The notes under the pieces: model-generated | What the model saw: only the letters and a program-made list of their open reading frames with translations | What the model was told of the DNA's origin: nothing | The model's database searches: none | Part shown: positions 31,307 through 40,058 of the stretch, piece after piece | Layout: each line of letters opens with the position of its first letter | How positions within the stretch are numbered: position 1 is the stretch's first letter | Program-made: the position numbers and the translations under genes | Assembly (NCBI GenBank): GCA_946406435.1 | Contig: CAMJKP010000027.1 | Span: 1 to 40,058 of the forward strand | DNA length: 40,058 nt | DNA from: an uncultured Prevotellaceae bacterium | GTDB lineage: Bacteria; Bacteroidota; Bacteroidia; Bacteroidales; Bacteroidaceae | Reading direction: 5' to 3'

Positions 31307-32728
31307 TTAATGCTTATTGACCGTAGCAAGTACGTCCCATTCCACTTTGACAGGGATTCGTTCACGAAGAACTGCTACCCAACCCTGTTCGAGGGCTTCC
31401 TGATAGTCTGCCACAACCTGCGCACGCACATCATCCATCTCCTTTGGAGCCTTGAGCACATCGCCATAGGTGGCATCGTATGGATAATCCTTCACAGGCT
31501 TTGTCTTAGCATCTACGCCAAACACATCCTTATCTACGAGTGGATTGTCACCCATCTTGAAGATACCCTTCTCTACGCGGATACGGAGTACAGAGTCGGC
31601 ATTGAAAGTAGAACGGAGAACCTCAGCCCATTGATTGAACGGCTTTCCCTTGAGTACTTTCTGCACAGCTATGACATCATCTATATTACGTGTATGATAT
31701 GCTATGCCCTTGAATCTTGGAGTCTCCCATACATATTTCTTCTTATTCTTCTTGAAATATGCCTGAAGACCAGCCTCATCCTTGCTTGCCTTTTCCCAGA
31801 CCTCACGATTGCTTATCTCATAGAGCAACAATCCGTCATGATACTCCTTGAAAAGATATTTCATATCAGAATCGAGGTTGGCAAGGGAATCTGCACGCTG
31901 ATTCATGATTTGCTCCTGAGGCAGACCAGTAGCCTTCACCATCTGCTCCAGCTTACCGTTTATGATAGACTCACGAATACCGCGAGCATCAATGAAGCGA
32001 TGAATGTCGGCACGGAGAGAGTCGTAGGATGGCATTGGAGCATGACCAAGCATCTTGACGATGTGATAACCGGCAGGAGAAAGGAAAGGTTTTGACACCT
32101 GACCGTCTCTCAGCGAGAAAGCAACATCCTCAAACTCCTTGAGAGTCTGACCACGGGAAATCTGTCCGATGTTTCCACCGTTTTTATTAGAACCCGGGTC
32201 CTGACTATACTTGGAAGCAAACTGAGCAAAGTCACCACCAGCCATAATGGCATTATAGATGGAGTCTGCACGATTCTTCACGCGAATCTGCTCATCATTA
32301 CCTGCCTGCTGAGGAAGACGGAGAAGGATATGAGCAGGAGTAATCAATCCGTCAGGCCCTACCCTATTCTTCGTGTCATTGTAAATCTTACGTGCCTCAG
32401 CCTCTACGTCAGCCTCGTTGATAAGTGTTGGGCGCACCTGCTGATCACGATAGCCAACATACTCCTTCTTATAAGAAGTCATTGTGTCCATCTTCTCTCC
32501 AAGGGCAGCTGCAACCTTCAGCTTATAGTTGATAAAGAGGTCAACATATTCCTCTACTGTCTTCTTGTCGATAACGCCCTCTGTATTGTTCTTGTTATAA
32601 GAATACTCGAACTCAGAGCGAAGTACAGGCTCTCCGCCAATAGTCATAATCACAGGATCATTGTTCTGTGAGAATGCCGTCAGCTGAACAGCGAGACAGG
32701 AAGCGAGAAAAAATATCTTTTTCATCAA
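31307..32728 (-). CDS. SurA-like peptidylprolyl isomerase (one clear parvulin domain)
   Basis: 473 residues. Signal MMKKIFFLASCLAVQLTAFS. An N-terminal SurA-like region (VIMTIGGEPVLRSEFEYSYN) is followed by a complete parvulin domain at about 128-240: PAHILLRLPQQ, FAQFASKYSQDPGSNKNGGN, GYHIVKMLG. The C-terminal half is helical with a repeated KY.W...RFKG pattern and no catalytic match. It probably acts with the second PPIase in outer-membrane protein folding. A 125-bp palindromic element separates it from guaB. Confidence 0.9.
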   Translation of the reverse strand: MMKKIFFLASCLAVQLTAFSQNNDPVIMTIGGEPVLRSEFEYSYNKNNTEGVIDKKTVEEYVDLFINYKLKVAAALGEKMDTMTSYKKEYVGYRDQQVRPTLINEADVEAEARKIYNDTKNRVGPDGLITPAHILLRLPQQAGNDEQIRVKNRADSIYNAIMAGGDFAQFASKYSQDPGSNKNGGNIGQISRGQTLKEFEDVAFSLRDGQVSKPFLSPAGYHIVKMLGHAPMPSYDSLRADIHRFIDARGIRESIINGKLEQMVKATGLPQEQIMNQRADSLANLDSDMKYLFKEYHDGLLLYEISNREVWEKASKDEAGLQAYFKKNKKKYVWETPRFKGIAYHTRNIDDVIAVQKVLKGKPFNQWAEVLRSTFNADSVLRIRVEKGIFKMGDNPLVDKDVFGVDAKTKPVKDYPYDATYGDVLKAPKEMDDVRAQVVADYQEALEQGWVAVLRERIPVKVEWDVLATVNKH

Positions 32729-32735
32729 AGTTTAT

Positions 32736-32860
32736 AATTAACAATTAATAATTAACAATTAACATAGGCTCGCGCAGAACGAACAATCATTAATAATCAA
32801 CTTGCGCAATAATGCCATTCTCCGGCAGGCATGTTAATTATTAATTGTTAATTGTTAATT
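32736..32860 (+). repeat. AATTAAC-type inverted-arm element, copy 1
   Basis: 30-nt arms made of four 7-mers (AATTAAC, AATTAAT) at 32736-32765 and, inverted, 32831-32860. The centre has the conserved segments GGCTCGCGCAGAACGAAC, CTTGCGCAA and CATTCTCCGGCAGGCATG. Copies 2 and 3 (37565-37702, 38966-39103) have the same order and orientation. Confidence 0.85.
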
Positions 32861-32873
32861 GCCGAAGGCCGTT

Positions 32874-34367
<1,494 letters not shown>

Positions 34368-34377
34368 TTATTGAGGT

Positions 34378-34386
34378 GCAAAGTTA
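34378..34386 (-). promoter_or_regulatory. -7 box for guaB
   Basis: On the reverse strand TAACTTTGC followed by ACCTC; the guaB ATG is 26 nt downstream. Confidence 0.65.
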
Positions 34387-34541
34387 CTAATTTTTTCCGA
34401 GATAATCACCATTATCTTTCAATTTTCTTTTCCTATTAATGCAAATTAACGCGGAAAGTGTTTTTCATGCCTGATTTTTCACATTACACTTCAAAAGAAA
34501 GATTAGAATCCGAATGTTTTCCGTTGTATTTTTAACAAAAA

Positions 34542-35168
34542 TCAACGCAAGCTTTTATATTTTATATGATAATACAACTTTTGATCAAGTTTCTTTGAGA
34601 ATCTCTTCAAATACTTCTTTGTTAATATCGGAAGCTTTATAGCATTCAATGGCACTATGAAAAGTTCCTCAGGATGTGAACCACTACCACCTACACCTAT
34701 TGCAAGGAAAACAGAAATGTCACTTTTTTCTTGGAATTCTCGGTATCTATCAAGCTGTTCATTTCTTGCAACAAACAGACAATCCTTATAATAAGACATT
34801 CTGAACTTACATTCGATTGCAACAGAATAGACGTTATTCAATTCTATATCAAAAATAACATCTGGAAGTTTGTTACTCTCGTCATAACGCCCATCAACAT
34901 ATTTATCTCCTGTCCATCTGGGATTCTTGTAATTATCGGGAAGAAGGCCAACTATATACTTTTCGAAATCTAGACCATTCTTGCGTTTCCAATCGATTAC
35001 TTCAGTTTCTGATTGAACGGACTCAAGCTCTGATTCTATTTGTCCAAATAGAGTTTGCATATCAGATTCTGACAGATTAAGAACATCTCTGAAAATATTC
35101 TTTTCGTTTTCAGAAAGTACTCCATCTGCCATAGCCATCTTCTTCAATAATTCTATATTATCACTCAT
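34542..35168 (-). CDS. TerB-like plus PD-(D/E)XK nuclease-like protein
   Basis: 208 residues. The N-terminal 50 residues (LLKKMAMADGVLSENEKNIF) match the TerB-like helical pattern with the MADG..SE.E signature. From about 60 on there is a restriction-endonuclease-like arrangement: an early acidic residue in GLDFEKYIVGLLP, then PDVIFDIELNN and VAIECKFR, i.e. E-xn-D-xn-E-x-K, the metal site of PD-(D/E)XK nucleases. The rest is helical and basic (KKYLKRFSKKLDQK). There is no signal peptide, so it is cytoplasmic. It sits between recQ and guaB and looks like a cargo gene in a housekeeping row. Substrate unknown; defence or DNA repair is inference. Confidence 0.7.
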   Translation of the reverse strand: MSDNIELLKKMAMADGVLSENEKNIFRDVLNLSESDMQTLFGQIESELESVQSETEVIDWKRKNGLDFEKYIVGLLPDNYKNPRWTGDKYVDGRYDESNKLPDVIFDIELNNVYSVAIECKFRMSYYKDCLFVARNEQLDRYREFQEKSDISVFLAIGVGGSGSHPEELFIVPLNAIKLPILTKKYLKRFSKKLDQKLYYHIKYKSLR

Positions 35169-35206
35169 TTTTATTGAATTATTTACAACTCTACTCTTCC
35201 TCCCAT

Positions 35207-35239
35207 GTAAGTCCGTAGTAAGTCCCTTGTAAGTCCCAT
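35207..35239 (+). repeat. 11-bp tandem array upstream of the nuclease-like gene
   Basis: Three contiguous 11-mers: GTAAGTCCGTA, GTAAGTCCCTT, GTAAGTCCCAT. The array ends 39 bp upstream of the reverse-strand start at 35168, in its promoter region. It resembles the inverted pair at 749-770. Confidence 0.65.
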
Positions 35240-35294
35240 TTTTTACCCATTCCTTAATAGGCTATTGAGGGATGGAAGTATTAACTATTAAACG

Positions 35295-35368
35295 AAAAGT
35301 GAAAAATGAAAATATCGTCATCTACCATATACAATCTGACAACTTGCATTTTTTCATTTTTCACTTTT
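35295..35368. repeat. AAAAGTGAAAAATGAAAA inverted repeat
   Basis: An 18-nt perfect inverted repeat (35295-35312 and 35351-35368) with a 38-nt spacer, just downstream of recQ. It can form a strong hairpin followed by AATTTTT, so it may also terminate recQ-distal or upstream transcription. Confidence 0.7.
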
Positions 35369-35385
35369 AATTTTTCAATTAGCCC

Positions 35386-37560
35386 TTAGTTCGCCAACTC
35401 CGAGAGGAACTTAATCCTTACAAGGCGAATCTCATCTTCCTCGTAGTCATCACCAAGTTCCTCAAGGGCAACGGAAATCTTATCCGTCTCACTTTCGCGG
35501 AAATACTCATAAATATCTTCCACTACATCCTCATCCATTACCTCCTCAAGGAAATAATTGATGTTGAGTTTCGTACCGCTATCCACGATACGCTCTACCT
35601 CTGTGAGGAAATCGCCAAAGTCCATATTCATAGAAGCCGCGATATCATCAAGAGGCATTCCCTTGTCTATACTCTGGATAATCTTAACCTTCTTCAGAGA
35701 GTTCTTTGCGACGGTCTTCACGCGAAGGTCTTCCGGACGCACAATCTCATTTTCCTCACAATATTTCTTGATCACGTCGCAGAACTCCTGTCCGTATCTC
35801 TTCGCCTTACCCTGTCCTACTCCCTGAATATTCTGAAGCTCAGTAAGATTTATCGGGTACATAGTGGTCATCTGCTCAAGGGAAATATCCTGGAACACCA
35901 CGTATGGCGGAACGTTATGCTTCTTAGCCACATCCTTCCTAAGACTCTTCAATACGGCAAACAACTCAGAATCGAGTGCTCCGCCTCTTGCTGCTGGTGC
36001 ATCGTCCTCTTCTTCCTCAGAGAACACGTTATCCTCGGTAATGAAGAACGGCTGAGGATTCTTGAGCCACTTCTTTCCGGCTGACGTTATCTTCAACGTT
36101 CCATAATCCTCTACCTCCTTGCGAAGGAAACCCTCCACAATGGCATATCTGATTACAGGATTCCAGAGTTTGTCACGCTTACCTTCACCACAGCCAAATG
36201 CCTCAAGCAGATGATGCTTGTGGGATGTGATATCGTCAGTTGCGCGTCCCTTTACAAAGTCTATAAGATATTGAGTACGGAAATTCTCCTTGATAGCCAC
36301 AACCGACTCTAGTATACACTTGAGTTCCTCAGTAGCCTCAAACTTCTCCTTTGGATGCAGACAATTGTCACAATTATGACAATTCTCCTCCGTATAGGTC
36401 TCGCCGAAATAGTTCAGAAGCAGCTTTCTACGGCAAAGAGAAGACTCTGCGTATGCCTCTGTTTCCTGTAACAGATGACGACCAATATCCTGCTCTGCCA
36501 CCTGCTTATCAGCCATGAACTTCTCCAGTTTCTGAAGGTCCTTATGTGAATAGAAGGCTATACACTTGCCCTCGCCTCCATCACGACCTGCACGACCTGT
36601 TTCCTGATAATACCCCTCAAGACTCTTCGGAATATCATAGTGAATGACAAAGCGAACATCAGGCTTGTCAATACCCATACCAAAGGCGATGGTAGCAACA
36701 ATAACGTCAATATCCTCCATAAGGAACTCATCCTGAGTCTGATTCCTTACAGGTGTGTCAAGTCCGGCATGATATGGACGTGCCTTGATGTCATTAGCAC
36801 ATAGTACAGCAGCAAGTTCCTCAACCTTCTTTCTTGACAGACAATACACGATACCGCTCTTTCCCGGGTTCTGCTTTATGAACCTTATAATCTGCTTGTC
36901 TATCTGATTTGTCTTCGGACGTACCTCGTAATAAAGGTTTGGACGGTTAAACGAGCTTCTGAACTCCGTAGCATCAGGGATACCAAGATTTTTCTTAATG
37001 TCCATCCTCACCTTGTCGGTTGCCGTTGCAGTAAGGGCAATAACAGGCGACTTGCCAATCTCGTTTATAATAGGGCGTATTCTGCGATACTCAGGACGGA
37101 AATCATGTCCCCATTCTGAGATACAATGAGCCTCATCTATAGCATAGAATGAAATCTTAACCTGACGGAGAAATGCCACATACTCATCCTTGGTAAGCGA
37201 CTCAGGTGCCATATAGAGCAACTTTGTCTTCCCCGACAAAACGTCGTTCTTAACCTTGTCGATAGCAGACTTGTTCATTGACGAGTTGAGACAATGAGCC
37301 ACGCCGTCGCTCTCACTAATACCGTTGATGACATCAACCTGATTCTTCATCAACGCTATAAGCGGAGAGATAACGATAGCCGTCCCTTCCATCAAGAGCG
37401 AAGGTAATTGATAGCACAACGACTTACCGCCACCAGTCGGCATAAGCACGAATGTGTCGTTACCAGCAAGCAGGTTACGGATAATCTTCTCCTGATCGCC
37501 CTTGAATTTGTCGAAACCGAACAACTGCTTCAGTTTCTCTGTAAGATTAAGGTTTTCCAT
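35386..37560 (-). CDS. recQ: ATP-dependent DNA helicase RecQ
   Basis: 724 residues from ATG 37560 (a TTG 6 bp upstream is in frame but unneeded). Walker A is MPTGGGKSLCYQ (K46); the DEAH box sits in AIDEAHCISEWGHDFRPEYR at about 135-155, followed by TATATDKVR and QETGRAGRDGG. The zinc-binding region has CRRKLLLNYF and CHNCDNC (about 375-400). A winged-helix RQC domain precedes an HRDC domain (about 540-620), and the C-terminal 100 residues are an acidic helical extension. It is a 3'-5' helicase for recombination and fork repair. It lies between clpX and the nuclease-like gene. Confidence 0.96.
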   Translation of the reverse strand: MENLNLTEKLKQLFGFDKFKGDQEKIIRNLLAGNDTFVLMPTGGGKSLCYQLPSLLMEGTAIVISPLIALMKNQVDVINGISESDGVAHCLNSSMNKSAIDKVKNDVLSGKTKLLYMAPESLTKDEYVAFLRQVKISFYAIDEAHCISEWGHDFRPEYRRIRPIINEIGKSPVIALTATATDKVRMDIKKNLGIPDATEFRSSFNRPNLYYEVRPKTNQIDKQIIRFIKQNPGKSGIVYCLSRKKVEELAAVLCANDIKARPYHAGLDTPVRNQTQDEFLMEDIDVIVATIAFGMGIDKPDVRFVIHYDIPKSLEGYYQETGRAGRDGGEGKCIAFYSHKDLQKLEKFMADKQVAEQDIGRHLLQETEAYAESSLCRRKLLLNYFGETYTEENCHNCDNCLHPKEKFEATEELKCILESVVAIKENFRTQYLIDFVKGRATDDITSHKHHLLEAFGCGEGKRDKLWNPVIRYAIVEGFLRKEVEDYGTLKITSAGKKWLKNPQPFFITEDNVFSEEEEDDAPAARGGALDSELFAVLKSLRKDVAKKHNVPPYVVFQDISLEQMTTMYPINLTELQNIQGVGQGKAKRYGQEFCDVIKKYCEENEIVRPEDLRVKTVAKNSLKKVKIIQSIDKGMPLDDIAASMNMDFGDFLTEVERIVDSGTKLNINYFLEEVMDEDVVEDIYEYFRESETDKISVALEELGDDYEEDEIRLVRIKFLSELAN

Positions 37561-37564
37561 TATC

Positions 37565-37702
37565 AATTAACAATTAATAATTAACAATTAACATAGGCTC
37601 ACGCAGAACGAACTTTCACTAACAATTAATAACCACCATGAACTTGCGCAAGAATGTCATTCTCCGACAGGCATGTTAATTATTAATTGTTAATTGTTAA
37701 TT
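37565..37702 (+). repeat. AATTAAC-type inverted-arm element, copy 2
   Basis: Same arms and same internal segments as copy 1 (GGCTCACGCAGAACGAAC, CTTGCGCAAGAATG, ATTCTCCGACAGGCATG) in the gap between recQ and clpX. An additional AACAATTAATAACC unit is present in the centre. Confidence 0.85.
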
Positions 37703-37716
37703 GCCAAACGCTTAGG

Positions 37717-38958
37717 TCAGTAATGCTTCTCCAACTGCTGTGCTGCGTAGTCCTTTGTAACCTCGAATTTCTTCAAGCGCTTACCAGGACACTCAAACAT
37801 AGCATCGGTCATAACAGTTTCCACGATAGAACGCAAGCCACGAGCGCCGAGCTTATACTCTACAGCCTTGTCGACTATATATTCTAGCGCCTCGGTTGTG
37901 AACGTCAGTTCTATCTTATCCATCTTGAACAGCTTGATATACTGCCTTACGATGGAGTTCTTTGGCTCAACGAGAATCCTGCGGAGAGCATCCCTGTCGA
38001 GCGGATTGAGATAAGTAAGTACTGGCAGACGACCAATAATCTCCGGAATAAGACCGAACGACTTCAAGTCCTGTGGCTTTACGTACTTCATCATCTCCTT
38101 CTGGTCAATCTTACGCACATTCTGCACAGAGTTATAGCCCACAGTATGAGTATTCATTCTCTGCGCTATCTTACGCTCGATACCATCAAAAGCACCACCA
38201 CATATAAAGAGGATGTTGCGGGTATCAACATGGATATAATCCTGATCAGGATGCTTACGACCACCCTTTGGCGGAACATTCACGATAGTTCCCTCAAGAA
38301 GCTTCAACAAGCCTTGCTGAACGCCCTCACCACTAACATCACGTGTAATGCTTGGATTATCGCTCTTACGTGCAATCTTATCAATCTCATCAATAAAGAC
38401 GATACCACGCTGAGCAGCCTCAAGGTCGAAATCGGCAACCTGAAGCAGACGGCTCAAGATACTCTCAACATCCTCACCCACATAACCTGCCTCTGTGAAC
38501 ACGGTAGCATCAACGATGGTGAAAGGAACATGAAGGAGCTTTGCGATAGTACGGGCAAGGAGAGTCTTACCTGTACCTGTAGAGCCTACCATTATGATAT
38601 TGCTCTTCTCAATCTCCACGCCGTCATCCTCGTCAGGCTGCTGCAAACGCTTGTAGTGGTTATATACAGCAACCGAGAGATATTTCTTAGCCTCATCCTG
38701 ACCGATGATATACTGGTCAAGATATTCCTTTATCTCATTAGGCTTAGGAACCTCGGAGAGACGTGGAGCCGTATCATAGTCTGAACCTTTCTTATCAGCT
38801 CCCTTTGCGCCCTCTGGACCAAAGCCTTGTGCACATACTATATCATAAGCCTGACGGGCACAATCCTCACAGATATAGCCATTCAAGCCTGTTATCATCA
38901 GACGCACCTCACTCTCGCTACGTCCACAGAAATTACAGATATTTTTCTTCTTGTTCAC
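37717..38958 (-). CDS. clpX: ATP-dependent protease ATP-binding subunit ClpX
   Basis: 413 residues from a GTG start. The zinc-binding domain has Cys8, Cys11, Cys30 and Cys33. Walker A is GSTGTGKT (125-132), Walker B is in [13 protein letters not shown], the pore loop is GYVG and sensor 2 is GARGLR. ClpX unfolds substrates and feeds them to ClpP; clpP lies directly upstream on the same strand, 146 bp away with a palindromic element between. The GTG start is supported by the fit of the N-terminus ([14 protein letters not shown]) to ClpX proteins; no ATG is available at that place. Confidence 0.97.
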   Translation of the reverse strand: MNKKKNICNFCGRSESEVRLMITGLNGYICEDCARQAYDIVCAQGFGPEGAKGADKKGSDYDTAPRLSEVPKPNEIKEYLDQYIIGQDEAKKYLSVAVYNHYKRLQQPDEDDGVEIEKSNIIMVGSTGTGKTLLARTIAKLLHVPFTIVDATVFTEAGYVGEDVESILSRLLQVADFDLEAAQRGIVFIDEIDKIARKSDNPSITRDVSGEGVQQGLLKLLEGTIVNVPPKGGRKHPDQDYIHVDTRNILFICGGAFDGIERKIAQRMNTHTVGYNSVQNVRKIDQKEMMKYVKPQDLKSFGLIPEIIGRLPVLTYLNPLDRDALRRILVEPKNSIVRQYIKLFKMDKIELTFTTEALEYIVDKAVEYKLGARGLRSIVETVMTDAMFECPGKRLKKFEVTKDYAAQQLEKHY

Positions 38959-38965
38959 TACGAAA

Positions 38966-39103
38966 AATTAACAATTAATAATTAACAATTAACATAGGCT
39001 CGCAAAGAATAAGCTATCACTAACAATTAATAATCAACATAGACTTGCGCAAGAATATCATTCTCCGGCAGCCATGTTAATTATTAATTGTTAATTGTTA
39101 ATT
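38966..39103 (+). repeat. AATTAAC-type inverted-arm element, copy 3
   Basis: Third copy, between clpX and clpP, in the same orientation. The centre retains GGCTCGCA, CTTGCGCAAGAATATC and ATTCTCCGGCAGCCATG. The AACAATTAATAATCAAC unit is shared with copy 2. Confidence 0.85.
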
Positions 39104-39104
39104 G

Positions 39105-39776
39105 TCATTTCTTCACCAGCACAGCATCAATCATGCCATACTCCTTTGCCTCCTCTGCTGTCATCCAGTAGTTACGGTCAGAGTCTGTCCATACCTTCTC
39201 GTAAGGAGTATGAGAGTGGTTGGAGATGATTGTATAGAGTTCCTTCTTGAACTTCTGAATCTCCTTTGCCTCAATCTCGATATCTGAAGCCTGTCCCTGA
39301 ACACCACCGAGAGGCTGGTGAATCATAACGCGAGAATGTGGAAGAGCAGAACGCTTACCCTCCTGACCTGCTACGAGCAACACAGCACCCATAGAAGCAG
39401 CCATACCGGTACAGATTGTAGCGACATCGCTTGAGATGAACTGCATAGTGTCATAAATGCCAAGACCGGCAGTTACACTACCACCAGGAGAATTGATGTA
39501 TATTGAGATATCCTTGCCAGGATCAGTAGAATCCAGATACAGCAGCTGTGCCTGAATCGTATTCGCGGTATAGTCGTTGATCTCCGTGCCGAGGAAGATA
39601 ATCCTATCCATCATCAAACGGGAGAAGACATCCATCTGTGTGACGTTCAACTGACGTTCCTCAAGAATGTAGGGATTAAGGTACTGTGCCTGTGTCCTCA
39701 TTACATCGTCAAGAGCCATGCCATTCATTCCGAGATGGCCAGTAGCATATTTTCTGAAATCGCTTCTTAAATCCAT
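39105..39776 (-). CDS. clpP: ATP-dependent Clp protease proteolytic subunit
   Basis: 223 residues. The serine-protease triad is Ser128 (GMAASMGA), His153 (VMIHQPLGG) and, by alignment to known ClpP, Asp198 (VWTDSDRN). YINSPGGSV and YDTMQFI complete the fold. A propeptide-like N-terminus of about 30 residues is present. It works as the barrel partner of ClpX, whose gene is next downstream. ATG 39776 is about 33 bp from a TAACTTTGT box. Confidence 0.97.
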   Translation of the reverse strand: MDLRSDFRKYATGHLGMNGMALDDVMRTQAQYLNPYILEERQLNVTQMDVFSRLMMDRIIFLGTEINDYTANTIQAQLLYLDSTDPGKDISIYINSPGGSVTAGLGIYDTMQFISSDVATICTGMAASMGAVLLVAGQEGKRSALPHSRVMIHQPLGGVQGQASDIEIEAKEIQKFKKELYTIISNHSHTPYEKVWTDSDRNYWMTAEEAKEYGMIDAVLVKK

Positions 39777-39808
39777 TAGTTATATTGCTTTTCTTACTGT
39801 TTAGTAAC

Positions 39809-39817
39809 ACAAAGTTA
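39809..39817 (-). promoter_or_regulatory. -7 box for clpP
   Basis: On the reverse strand TAACTTTGT fits TAnnTTTG and lies 33 nt upstream of the clpP ATG. Confidence 0.6.
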
Positions 39818-39980
39818 CGAAGAAAAAGGCTAATGTGCAAAATTTAAATGTTAAAAAAAGGAAAAAGGCTTAAAACAAAGCCTTTTCCCCTTGCCTTACG
39901 CATACTCAAAAGGCCATTTTCGCCTAAGTATGCCTATATTAAAATGCAAACTACAAAATCATCCCTTAAATGTCCGATTC

Positions 39981-40032
39981 CTGCGAACGGACTTGGAACG
40001 GTTTTGAAACGGACTTGGAACTTTAATTTTGC
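39981..40032 (+). promoter_or_regulatory. 11-bp tandem array joined to a promoter at the window end
   Basis: Four 11-mers (CTGCGAACGGA, CTTGGAACGGT, TTTGAAACGGA, CTTGGAACTTT; 39981-40024) run directly into TAATTTTGC (40024-40032), a -7 box for a forward gene beyond the window. TTTTG at 40002-40006 could be the -33 element, within the array. The unit is the reverse complement of the 701-744 unit. The other bases from 39827 onward hold no recognisable gene. Confidence 0.6.
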
Positions 40033-40058
40033 AGTTGAAAAGTAGAGTTCCCACGACT

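Noticed and set aside
37561..37566. TTG start for recQ
   Set aside because: The ATG six bases downstream gives a standard RecQ N-terminus and lies directly after the palindromic element.

Overview
The window looks like a chromosomal segment of a Bacteroidales bacterium, most likely Prevotellaceae. Three things point there: gene starts lack Shine-Dalgarno sequences and sit behind TAnnTTTG-type promoters (TAACTTTGC occurs repeatedly); the window carries type IX secretion genes (porW-like, porX); and the gene order clpP-clpX-recQ-guaB-two parvulin PPIases-OstA-like-mutL resembles Bacteroidales chromosomes. No rRNA, transposase, integrase, phage gene or CRISPR array was found.

Layout. 1-4.3 kb: a repeat-rich leader, a TonB-dependent receptor and a small secreted calycin-like protein. 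4.4-11.7 kb: aroA, a large TPR lipoprotein of the PorW/SprE type, porX (response regulator plus PglZ domain) and tsaE. 11.7-19.4 kb: an AraC-family regulator facing away from a tripartite RND efflux system (adaptor, permease, TolC-like channel), whose genes are separated by palindromic repeats. 19.4-25 kb: an accessory stretch, with a duplicated intergenic array, a TonB-C domain protein, a discoidin-like protein, a 4-TM protein, a frameshifted lipoprotein gene, and a tight reverse-strand operon of three lipoproteins and one small membrane protein. 25.4-25.7 kb: two identical tRNA-Val(UAC) genes with their own promoter and terminator. 26-39.8 kb: reverse-strand housekeeping genes (mutL, OstA-like, two SurA-like PPIases, guaB, recQ, clpX, clpP), interrupted by a TerB/PD-(D/E)XK nuclease-like gene.

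The most unusual property is not a gene. Most intergenic gaps longer than about 100 bp hold a palindromic element with one shared architecture: two inverted arms, each made of several short degenerate tandem units (period 7-8 nt), around a unique centre. At least ten sequence families are visible. Separately, arrays with an exact 11-bp period lie in four 5' regions. Two type IX secretion genes carry what look like in-frame insertions of repeat sequence. A 97-bp inverted repeat brackets the RND adaptor and permease genes.

How the genes work together: the receptor and the TonB-C protein suggest outer-membrane nutrient uptake. PorW/PorX support type IX export, to which the calycin-like protein with its GIYIINGK-type C-terminus may belong. 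The PPIases and the OstA-like protein serve outer-membrane biogenesis. ClpX/ClpP, MutL and RecQ serve proteostasis and genome maintenance. All functional calls rest on reading the sequence and motifs; no database search was run.
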